Shown piece after piece: positions 1-5,211 of a stretch of 5,211 bases of DNA; position 1 is the stretch's first letter; every line of letters begins with the position of its first letter. Origin of the DNA: a bacterium (GTDB lineage: Bacteria > Calditrichota > Calditrichia > RBG-13-44-9 > J042); the NCBI GenBank assembly GCA_015494485.1, contig WGBF01000053.1:1-5211 (forward strand), read 5' to 3'. The notes under the pieces were generated by a model. The model worked only from the letters and a program-made list of their open reading frames with translations, searched no databases and was not told the origin of the DNA. The position numbers and the translations under genes were made by a program.

Positions 1-1
1 A

Positions 2-1171
2 GCCACCGGAAGTGTCATGACCAATAAATATGCCGAAGGGTATCCGGGCAAGCGGTATTATGGCGGCTGCGAATGGGTGGACGTGGCCGAGAACCTGGCC
101 CGTGAGCGCGCCAAACAGCTCTTCGGTGCGGAATATGCCAACGTCCAGCCGCATTCCGGTACGCAGGCCAACATGGCCGTCTATTTTACCTTTTGCAAAC
201 CGGGAGATACCATTCTGGGCATGAACCTGGCCCACGGCGGTCACCTGTCCCACGGAAGTCCGGTAAACTTTTCCGGAAAGATGTACAACGTAGTTTCCTA
301 CGGCGTGCACCCGGACACGGGTTACATTGACATGGATGACGTGGCCCGCAAAGCACGGGAACACAAACCGCGCCTGATTATGGTGGGCGCCAGCGCTTAC
401 AGCCGTTTTTACGATTATGCCAAATTCCGCGAAATTGCCGACGAAGTGGGTGCCATTCTGGTAGCCGATATTGCCCATCCCGCCGGCCTGGTTGCCGCTG
501 GCGTACATCCGTCCCCCATTGAATACTGTGACGTGGTTACGACCACCACCCACAAAACCCTTCGGGGGCCCCGCGGTGGAATGATTCTGGTGGGGAAAGA
601 CAAAGAAAACGATATGGGCATCGTGGCTCCCAAATCCGGGCGGGTGAAACGCATTTCGGAAGTTATTGACAGCAACGTCATGCCCGGCATTCAGGGCGGC
701 CCCTTAATGCACGTGATTGCCGCCAAAGCCGTTGCCTTTAAGGAAGCACTACAACCGGAATTCAAAGAGTACGCCCGGCGCATTGTGGAAAACGCCAAAG
801 TGCTGGCCGAATCCCTGAAAGAAAAAGGCTACGACATTGTATCCGGCGGAACGGACAATCATTTGATGCTGGTGGATTTAACCAATGTGGAAATTACCGG
901 TCGGGATGCGGAAAATGCTCTGCACGAAGCCGGGATCACGGTAAATAAAAATATGGTGCCATTTGACCAGCGCAGTCCGTTTGTTACCAGCGGTATTCGC
1001 CTGGGAACACCGGCACTAACAACCCGCGGTTTCGGCCCGGATGAAATGCGCACGGTAGCCACGTTAATTGACCGGGTACTGAAAAACATGGGCAACGAAA
1101 AGGTTTACCATCAGGTGCGGAGCGAAGTGGAAGAACTGTGCCAGGCATTTCCGCTGTACGATTTTGCCTGA
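2..1171 (+). CDS. glyA: Serine hydroxymethyltransferase, 5'-truncated by the window edge
   Basis: PLP enzyme of the cytoplasm that interconverts serine plus tetrahydrofolate and glycine plus 5,10-methylene-tetrahydrofolate, the main one-carbon entry point. The frame is open from base 2 and reads ATGSV before the Met codon at 17. That Met is internal: it lies just before TNKYAEGYPGKRYYGG, which in E. coli GlyA follows about 50 residues, so roughly 45 N-terminal residues are missing here. Counting from Met17, visible landmarks are Tyr5 and Glu7 (E. coli Tyr55/Glu57), the DIAHPAG motif with Asp151 and His154, the PLP lysine Lys180 in TTTTHKTLRGPRGG, and Arg328 in SGIRLGTPA, which binds the substrate carboxylate. 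All are intact. Between RGGMI and GIQGGP the protein is about 14 residues longer than E. coli GlyA, as I recall for Bacteroidota-type enzymes. The SDR gene follows on the same strand after a gap of at most 70 bp. Identity is very secure. Confidence 0.97.
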   Translation, partial: ATGSVMTNKYAEGYPGKRYYGGCEWVDVAENLARERAKQLFGAEYANVQPHSGTQANMAVYFTFCKPGDTILGMNLAHGGHLSHGSPVNFSGKMYNVVSYGVHPDTGYIDMDDVARKAREHKPRLIMVGASAYSRFYDYAKFREIADEVGAILVADIAHPAGLVAAGVHPSPIEYCDVVTTTTHKTLRGPRGGMILVGKDKENDMGIVAPKSGRVKRISEVIDSNVMPGIQGGPLMHVIAAKAVAFKEALQPEFKEYARRIVENAKVLAESLKEKGYDIVSGGTDNHLMLVDLTNVEITGRDAENALHEAGITVNKNMVPFDQRSPFVTSGIRLGTPALTTRGFGPDEMRTVATLIDRVLKNMGNEKVYHQVRSEVEELCQAFPLYDFA

Positions 1172-1194
1172 TTTTTACACCCGGTGGTGAAAAT
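1172..1194 (+). other. Weak hairpin in the glyA-SDR gap
   Basis: Directly after the glyA stop codon, TTTT (1173-1176), a bulged A, and CACC (1178-1181) can pair with GGTG (1186-1189) and AAAA (1190-1193) around a 4-base loop. Half of the stem is A-T and no T run follows, so it does not look like an intrinsic terminator. The arrangement fits readthrough from glyA into the next gene. It could be a minor RNA-processing or stability element, or chance. Confidence 0.2.
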
Positions 1195-1228
1195 TCAGTA
1201 CCATGTTGCATGTCAAAAATCATGACGT

Positions 1229-1235
1229 AAAGGAG
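1229..1235 (+). promoter_or_regulatory. Strong ribosome binding site that favours a TTG start
   Basis: AAAGGAG is a near-perfect Shine-Dalgarno. It ends 6 bases before the TTG at 1242-1244 and lies inside the reading frame if the upstream ATG at 1203 is used instead. The ATG at 1203 has no comparable purine-rich site before it (GAAAATTCAGTACC). This decides the start of the SDR gene in favour of TTG. Confidence 0.7.
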
Positions 1236-1241
1236 CACCCA

Positions 1242-1946
1242 TTGAGCGAAAGAACTGTGGTTCTGGTCACCGGTGGTACCGGCTTTCTGGGAACCGCTGT
1301 GGTGCGGGCCTATCTGGAAGCCGGTGCCCAGGTGTGGGTCAATTATCGGGATGCCCAAAAATTCGACCGGCTCCAGAAACAGGTGGAAACCCCGGAAAAT
1401 TTGCACGGCATCCAGGCAGACCTGAGCCAGGAAGAATCCGTGAAAGCCCTGTTTGCCGAATTAATCAGCCGCTCGGGACATCTGGATGTCCTGGCCCATG
1501 TGGCAGGTGGTTTTTGGATGGGAGGCGAACTGGCGGATACCCCAATGGAAAAATTGCATGCCATGCTTCAGATGAATCTTTTAACCACCTTCCTGGTAAC
1601 CCGCCAGGCGTTTGCTATCATGAAAACCCAGAACAGGGGTGTTATTTTTACGGTGGCATCCAAAACAGCCGAAGAGTTTCCGCCGGGAATGGGAGCCTAT
1701 TCCATCAGCAAAGCCGCGGTGATTGCCTTAACCCGCACCCTTGCCAATGAAGGCAAGAAATATAACATTCACGTCAATGTGATTTTACCGGGAATTATTG
1801 ACACGCCTGCCAATCGCGCTGCAATGCCGGAAGCAGATACCAGTGCCTGGGTTACGCCGGAAGAAATTGCATCCGTTATGGTTCGCCTTAGCCATGAAAC
1901 CGCATCCGTTAACGGCAGTTTACTTAGAATGTACGGGAAATTGTAA
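1242..1946 (+). CDS. Short-chain dehydrogenase/reductase (SDR), pteridine-reductase-like C-terminus
   Basis: Predicted cytoplasmic NAD(P)-dependent oxidoreductase of 234 residues, a normal length for classical SDRs. The TTG start is chosen for its Shine-Dalgarno; an ATG at 1203 would add 13 residues that precede the Rossmann strand. Visible parts (TTG numbering): TGGTGFLG at 10-17, beta-2 end VNYRD, Asp60 in ADLS for the adenine, AHVAGG in place of the usual NNAG, and the tetrad Asn112, Ser140, Tyr153 and Lys157 (YSISK). The spacing matches classical tetrads (28, 13 and 4 residues). The glycine motif is unusual: it follows TGxxGxxG, common in extended SDRs, rather than TGxxxGxG. DTPANRAAMPEAD (187-199) followed by S-x-W resembles the same region of quinoid dihydropteridine reductase. 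Substrate is unknown. The Arg after beta-2 hints at NADPH, which is inference. It lies close behind glyA, so an operon is likely. SDR fold is secure; any pteridine or folate role is speculative. Confidence 0.92.
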   Translation: MSERTVVLVTGGTGFLGTAVVRAYLEAGAQVWVNYRDAQKFDRLQKQVETPENLHGIQADLSQEESVKALFAELISRSGHLDVLAHVAGGFWMGGELADTPMEKLHAMLQMNLLTTFLVTRQAFAIMKTQNRGVIFTVASKTAEEFPPGMGAYSISKAAVIALTRTLANEGKKYNIHVNVILPGIIDTPANRAAMPEADTSAWVTPEEIASVMVRLSHETASVNGSLLRMYGKL

Positions 1947-2140
1947 CGCCATGCGGGTTTTACGAAAAAACAAGCGATTTTCGCAACGCCTCTCCACCTG
2001 GTTTGTTATCTGGCGGCTAAGCCTGGGGGGTAATTTAAATCCCCTTTTCTGGCGATATAATTTTTACAAAATGTTTCCCACCCCACGGGTAGCGCGCCTT
2101 AAGGATTACGTTACGCGGTATTTTATTTACAATTAAATGG
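1947..2140. other. Gap between converging genes with weak terminator-like hairpins
   Basis: The SDR gene (plus) and the chemoreceptor gene (minus) converge on these 194 bp, where terminators for both would be expected. On the plus strand, GGGG (2027-2030), a 10-base AT loop and CCCC (2041-2044) are followed by TTTT. On the minus strand, GCGA-AAA-TCGC (1984 down to 1974) is followed by TTGTTTTTT. Both stems have only 4 bp, so neither is a convincing intrinsic terminator. A longer imperfect hairpin, CGGTA (2116-2120) with TACCG (2142-2146), overlaps the receptor stop codon. No tRNA-like structure or repeat was seen. A 61-codon frame, listed separately, covers nearly the whole gap. Confidence 0.4.
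1951..2136 (+). CDS. Possible small basic protein (61 aa), unverified
   Basis: An ATG 4 bases after the SDR stop opens a 61-codon frame that ends 4 bases before the chemoreceptor stop codon on the other strand. The product would begin MRVLRKNKRFSQRL and end YVTRYFIYN. It is strongly basic and rich in aromatic residues, with no cysteine, signal peptide or motif I recognise. In favour: the tight spacing to the SDR stop would suit translational coupling, and it fills the gap almost exactly. Against: there is only a poor Shine-Dalgarno (GGGAAA, well upstream), the same frame is also open upstream inside the SDR gene, codon use looks unlike the neighbours, and two terminator-like hairpins lie within it. 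It may be ordinary non-coding sequence. Confidence 0.22.
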   Translation: MRVLRKNKRFSQRLSTWFVIWRLSLGGNLNPLFWRYNFYKMFPTPRVARLKDYVTRYFIYN

Positions 2141-3901
2141 TTACCGGGGCAAATGCGGGGTAGCCAAATCCACGGATTGCTGGTAGGCAAAACGGGCCAG
2201 ATTTTTCTGCAACCGTAGCGCATCCGATTTTATTTCCTCGGTGAAGCGGGCAATGTGTTCCACCTGCTTTGTGGAATCCCGGGTAACGGACGAAATACTC
2301 ACCACATTCTTTGAAATCTGCTCGCTGGCCTGAGCCTGTTCCCGGGTAATCCCGGCAACCTGTTCCACCCGCTGGCGGGTTTCCTGGGAAATCTGCATAA
2401 TCGCCGTTAGCATGTCCTGGGTAGTCTCCGCCTGGCTGATGCCTTCCGTAATAATTAAATTCCCGTTCCGAATTGCTTCAAATGCCCTTTGCGTTTCACT
2501 TTGCACCCCGCGAATTGTTTTTTCAATACTGAGGGTTGCCTCTGCAGTCCGTTCCGCTAATCGCTTCACCTCTTCTGCCACCACGGCAAACCCTTTCCCC
2601 TGCTCGCCCGCACGGGCCGCTTCAATGGCAGCATTCAACGATAATAAATTGGTCTGTTCGGCAATTTCATTAATTAAAGCAATCACCTCTCCAATCTCCC
2701 GGCTGGAATCGTTTAATGCCTTGATGGTCTGCGCCGCCTGACTGATTACCATTGCAATCTGTTCGATGGTTTCCGCCAGTTGTTCCACGGTATCCACTCC
2801 CTTGCGGGCCACCTGCTCATTCTTTTCCGTTGCCGCCCGGGCGTGCTCCGTGTTGTCCACTGTTTCGGCAATGGTACTGGCCAATTCTTCTACTGCCGCC
2901 GCCACCTCGGAGGAATCCCGGCTTTGGGACTGCATGTTTTCGACAATCTGGCGGATGGTTTGATGAATGGTTTCCAATTTACCAAACATTGTTTGATAAT
3001 TGGATTGAATATCGGCAATCAACCGGCGAAAATTTTGAATTGCCGCATTGAGCGCTTCATTAATTTTGCGAATATCCGGGTGGTTGCCCTGCGGCATCTC
3101 CACCAACAAATTTCCCTGCGCCAATTGTTCAATGGCAGCAATCATTTCCCGGATATCGTTGTGCAAAAGCTCTTTTTGATGGCGAATTTCCCGCGTGGAT
3201 TCCCGAACCTTCTCTTCCACCGACTCTTTTTCCCGGGCCAATTGCTCCATGCTTTCCTTCAGATGAAGCATCATGGTTTGAAAATGAGCACCCAATTCGC
3301 CAATTTCATCCCGGGTATCCAATTGAAAATCCACGTCCAGGTCTCCATCAATCACCTGTTGCGTTTTTCGTTTAAGAACCCCAATGGGCCCGGTAATCCA
3401 GTTGGTTACCAGCACAATCAACCCGGAACCCAACACAAATAAAAAGAGGTTTATCAACAGCGCATTCAGACGATTCCGTTGCACCGGCCTGTCGATAAGC
3501 TCCTTATTCAATGCAAGCTCAATCTCTCCCCCATCTCCCTTGTGCACATAGAAATAAGCATCGTCTCCCGCAACAAAGCCTGTCTGCGAAGCACCGGAAA
3601 AATCGGAGGGAAAACGCCCCACCTGAACGGTTTCACCCGACGGGAAAGCCATCCGAATCCCCAGCACTGTGGGTGTCCGTTGAATAAACGAAGTGGCCAG
3701 TTCTTCCACCACCGCAGGGGAATCCGCCTGATAGTCCAATAACCCTACCAGAGCAGCGGCCATTTCCTGTACGATTTCTTCCGCACTGTTTCGAAACGCA
3801 TTGGGATAATACCAGACGGAAAACACAATAATATTCACCAGAAACAAAAAGAACACTGTGAGCACCTTATCGCGAATTCGAGAAAACAGCTGGTTAATCA
3901 T
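2141..3901 (-). CDS. Methyl-accepting chemotaxis protein, transmembrane receptor
   Basis: Inner-membrane chemoreceptor that senses a periplasmic signal and controls the CheA kinase through CheW. Domains (586-residue numbering): TM1 about 13-32 (VLTVFFLFLVNIIVFSVWYY), a short periplasmic sensor about 33-143 with no recognised motif, TM2 about 145-169, HAMP about 170-221, a charged coiled coil, a second HAMP-like segment about 250-298 (NDIREMIAAIEQLAQGNLLV), and the signalling hairpin about 306-566. The hairpin tip EQTNLLSLNAAIEAARAGE (415-433) is close to the universal consensus. The C-terminus (ATPHLPR) lacks an NWETF-like CheR tether. The frame opens at 4003, but ATG 3901 is preferred because GGGGGT lies 4 bases before it and the hydrophobic segment follows soon after. 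The extra 34 residues would be Cys- and Arg-containing, unlike a receptor N-terminus. No che genes are visible, so it is an orphan receptor here. Ligand unknown. Confidence 0.95.
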   Translation of the reverse strand: MINQLFSRIRDKVLTVFFLFLVNIIVFSVWYYPNAFRNSAEEIVQEMAAALVGLLDYQADSPAVVEELATSFIQRTPTVLGIRMAFPSGETVQVGRFPSDFSGASQTGFVAGDDAYFYVHKGDGGEIELALNKELIDRPVQRNRLNALLINLFLFVLGSGLIVLVTNWITGPIGVLKRKTQQVIDGDLDVDFQLDTRDEIGELGAHFQTMMLHLKESMEQLAREKESVEEKVRESTREIRHQKELLHNDIREMIAAIEQLAQGNLLVEMPQGNHPDIRKINEALNAAIQNFRRLIADIQSNYQTMFGKLETIHQTIRQIVENMQSQSRDSSEVAAAVEELASTIAETVDNTEHARAATEKNEQVARKGVDTVEQLAETIEQIAMVISQAAQTIKALNDSSREIGEVIALINEIAEQTNLLSLNAAIEAARAGEQGKGFAVVAEEVKRLAERTAEATLSIEKTIRGVQSETQRAFEAIRNGNLIITEGISQAETTQDMLTAIMQISQETRQRVEQVAGITREQAQASEQISKNVVSISSVTRDSTKQVEHIARFTEEIKSDALRLQKNLARFAYQQSVDLATPHLPR

Positions 3902-3905
3902 GTAT

Positions 3906-3911
3906 ACCCCC
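3906..3911 (-). promoter_or_regulatory. Probable ribosome binding site of the chemoreceptor
   Basis: On the minus strand GGGGGT (5 of 6 to GGAGGT) ends 4 bases before the ATG at 3901. The spacing is slightly short. In-frame ATGs at 3913 and 3922 have poorer sites and would add only 4 or 7 residues. Confidence 0.45.
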
Positions 3912-3974
3912 ATGAGATTCATTACATCACTCAATAATCGACATCTATCCCCTATGTTGAAACAAAAACGCATA

Positions 3975-4003
3975 CATATAACATTTTTTTTAATTCTATA
4001 CAA
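3975..4003 (-). promoter_or_regulatory. Candidate sigma-70-type promoter for the chemoreceptor
   Basis: Reading the minus strand, TTGTAT (4003-3998) and TATATG (3980-3975) are separated by 17 bases that include a run of eight A. Each box matches its consensus at 4 of 6 positions. It lies about 75 bases before the preferred start codon. The region is AT-rich, so chance matches are likely. No good flagellar sigma-28 site was found. Confidence 0.25.
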
Positions 4004-4033
4004 TTCAATGCGTTATCCCTTTTTCTTTTGTTC

Positions 4034-4062
4034 TTGTAATCACACCGGTTTTTTTGCATAAT
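4034..4062 (+). promoter_or_regulatory. Candidate sigma-70-type promoter for the DUF5916 gene
   Basis: TTGTAA (4034-4039) and CATAAT (4057-4062) are separated by exactly 17 bases and match the -35 and -10 consensus at 4 and 5 of 6 positions. Transcription would begin near 4069, about 34 bases before the start codon, leaving room for the Shine-Dalgarno. This assumes a standard housekeeping sigma factor; Bacteroidota proper use a different -33/-7 consensus, so the call depends on the phylum. Confidence 0.45.
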
Positions 4063-4087
4063 TTGCTTGCTTGGGATGTTAACGACG

Positions 4088-4094
4088 AAAAGGA
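4088..4094 (+). promoter_or_regulatory. Ribosome binding site of the DUF5916 gene
   Basis: AAAAGGA ends 8 bases before the ATG at 4103. It supports this start over the in-frame ATG at 4076, which has no purine-rich site before it and would put nine extra residues ahead of the signal peptide. Confidence 0.6.
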
Positions 4095-4102
4095 TAATTT
4101 TA

Positions 4103-5211
4103 ATGATAAACCGCATTGTTGCGTGGATTATTACAGGGTTTGCCGTCGCGCTGTTCTCCCAACCACCCTCCCCGAACGACCAGCTTTTTCGGCTGCCACG
4201 CATCACGGAGGAAATCCACCTGGATGGGAAGCTGGATGAGCCTGTCTGGAAGCGTATCGCCCCGCTTCCCTTAACCATGAATTCCCCAACATTTGGTGGC
4301 ACCCCCACGGAACGCACTGAAATTCGTATTGCTTACGATGATAATTATCTGTACGCCAGCGGCGCATTTTATGACAGCGACCCCTCCGGAGTGCGCGCCA
4401 ATAACCTGATTCGCGATGGGGTAAACTTCAGCGACGACCGCTTTGCCCTCATTCTGGATACCTTCAATGACAATGAAAATGCTCTGGGATTCTTGGTGAA
4501 TCCTGCCGGAGCCCGTGCGGATTTTACCGTTTACAACGATGCGGAAAGTAACAGGGGGCCGCCATTGAATTTCAGCTGGAATACGTTCTGGGATGCGGCA
4601 GTGACCCGCACCGATGAGGGGTGGTTTGTGGAAGTGCGTATTCCCTTTACCAGCCTGCGGTTTCAGGACCATGATGGCCGGGTCATTATGGGACTGATTG
4701 CCTGGCGGGCCATTGCCCGAAAAAACGAAGTGCTTACTTTTCCGGCTATTCCTACCAAATTCCGGTGGGGAACGTACAAACCCTCCATTGCCCAGGATGT
4801 CGTGCTGGAAGGGGTATATTCCCGGAAACCCATTTACATTTCCCCGTATGTTCTGGGCGGCATTGAACAAACCCCGGAATTGAATGCCAACGAAACGGCC
4901 TACACCATTCAGCAAAAATTAACCCGAAATGTGGGCCTGGATGTGAAATACGGGCTAACCTCCAACCTTACCATGGATTTAACCCTCAATACCGATTTTG
5001 CCCAGGTGGAAGCCGATGACGAACGGGTTAACCTGACCCGCTTTTCCCTCTTTTTTCCGGAAAAGCGTCCCTTTTTTCAGGAACGGGCAGCCGTGTTCGA
5101 TTTTAACACCGGCCAACAAAGCCGGGTATTTTACAGCCGACGCATCGGATTAGGCCCCGGAGGGGAGCTAATTCCTATCTACGGCGGCATTCGGCTGATT
5201 GGTCGCATTGG
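4103..5211 (+). CDS. Secreted CBM9-like/DUF5916 outer-membrane-type protein, 3'-truncated by the window edge
   Basis: The frame is open from the ATG at 4103 to the last base, giving 369 visible residues; family members I recall are around 700-900 residues, so about half is missing. It starts with a signal peptide (INRIVAWIITGFAVALFSQ), with cleavage likely near residue 20. Residues about 38-200 form a CBM9-like beta-sandwich: IHLDGKLDEPVW (38-49), then IRIAYDDNYLYASGAFYDSD, ALILDTFNDNENA and GWFVEVRIPFTSLRF, the usual family landmarks. From about 240 the DUF5916 part begins, a predicted outer-membrane beta-barrel, with NTDFAQVEADDERVNLTRF (296 onward) and FFPEKRPFF (317-325), its most conserved stretch. 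Function is not established in the family; carbohydrate or polymer binding at the cell surface is often inferred from the CBM9-like domain only. It is transcribed divergently from the chemoreceptor. Family call is secure, role unknown. Confidence 0.93.
   Translation, partial: MINRIVAWIITGFAVALFSQPPSPNDQLFRLPRITEEIHLDGKLDEPVWKRIAPLPLTMNSPTFGGTPTERTEIRIAYDDNYLYASGAFYDSDPSGVRANNLIRDGVNFSDDRFALILDTFNDNENALGFLVNPAGARADFTVYNDAESNRGPPLNFSWNTFWDAAVTRTDEGWFVEVRIPFTSLRFQDHDGRVIMGLIAWRAIARKNEVLTFPAIPTKFRWGTYKPSIAQDVVLEGVYSRKPIYISPYVLGGIEQTPELNANETAYTIQQKLTRNVGLDVKYGLTSNLTMDLTLNTDFAQVEADDERVNLTRFSLFFPEKRPFFQERAAVFDFNTGQQSRVFYSRRIGLGPGGELIPIYGGIRLIGRI

Noticed and set aside
17..19. ATG at 17 as the true start of glyA
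   Set aside because: The frame is open to the window edge and conserved GlyA sequence continues upstream of this Met; about 45 residues of the family's N-terminus are still missing.
984..1406. 140-codon minus-strand frame spanning the glyA-SDR junction
   Set aside because: It overlaps two well-supported genes on the other strand, has no good ribosome binding site and shows no recognisable domain.
2780..3442. 220-codon open frame on the plus strand inside the receptor gene
   Set aside because: Antisense to the HAMP and signalling domains of an unmistakable chemoreceptor. The product looks like antisense translation, rich in His, Phe and Pro, with no motif.
3925..3960. Sigma-28 (flagellar/chemotaxis) promoter before the receptor: GTCGATTA resembles GCCGATAA
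   Set aside because: The matching -35 box at the required spacing (TAAAGTTT) is absent; only about 3 of 8 positions agree.
3902..4003. 34-residue N-terminal extension of the chemoreceptor from the ATG at 4003
   Set aside because: The extension overlaps the best minus-strand promoter candidate, contains several Cys and Arg, and precedes an MINQLFSRIRDKVL start that has its own ribosome binding site and leads straight into TM1.
4047..4058. Sigma-54-like GG...TTGC element before the DUF5916 gene
   Set aside because: The gap between GG and GC is 7 bases instead of 10, which is not tolerated by sigma-54.
4271..4915. 214-codon open frame on the minus strand
   Set aside because: It lies antisense to the DUF5916 gene, whose plus-strand translation shows clear family motifs throughout. 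The minus-strand product has no recognisable domain.
1..5211. Mobile elements, CRISPR arrays, tRNA or rRNA genes, toxin-antitoxin or defence genes
   Set aside because: I saw no direct repeats with spacers, terminal inverted repeats, transposase motifs, cloverleaf-like sequence or paired small genes. Nearly all sequence is accounted for by four ordinary genes.

Overview
The window looks like ordinary chromosomal sequence from a Gram-negative bacterium, probably in or near the Fibrobacterota-Chlorobiota-Bacteroidota (FCB) assemblage, for example Calditrichota, Ignavibacteria or a related candidate phylum. Two points suggest this. The serine hydroxymethyltransferase carries an extra loop of about 14 residues and wording typical of the Bacteroidota-like branch. 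The last gene is a CBM9-like/DUF5916 outer-membrane-type protein, a family I associate with Bacteroidota, Calditrichota, Gemmatimonadota and neighbours. The phylum assignment is inference from remembered families, not from a search.

Layout: (1) positions 1-1171, plus strand, hold the 3' part of glyA, whose first ~45 codons lie outside the window. (2) Positions 1242-1946, plus strand, hold a short-chain dehydrogenase/reductase (SDR) with a complete Asn-Ser-Tyr-Lys tetrad. It probably starts at a TTG with a strong Shine-Dalgarno and is probably cotranscribed with glyA. (3) Positions 1947-2140 form a 194-bp gap between converging genes. The gap contains one 61-codon frame that nearly fills it and two weak hairpins. 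(4) Positions 2141-3901, minus strand, encode a membrane methyl-accepting chemotaxis protein. (5) Positions 3902-4102 are an AT-rich divergent promoter region. (6) Positions 4103-5211, plus strand, hold the 5' part of a secreted DUF5916 protein that runs off the window end.

The genes form three independent units: a one-carbon/amino-acid unit (glyA plus SDR), a single chemoreceptor, and an envelope protein transcribed divergently from the receptor. I see no mobile element, CRISPR array, tRNA, rRNA, phage or defence gene, and no convincing new multi-gene system. The points most worth a second look are the SDR next to glyA, whose C-terminus resembles dihydropteridine reductase, the small frame in the convergent gap, and the orphan receptor with a second HAMP-like segment and no obvious C-terminal CheR-tether motif.
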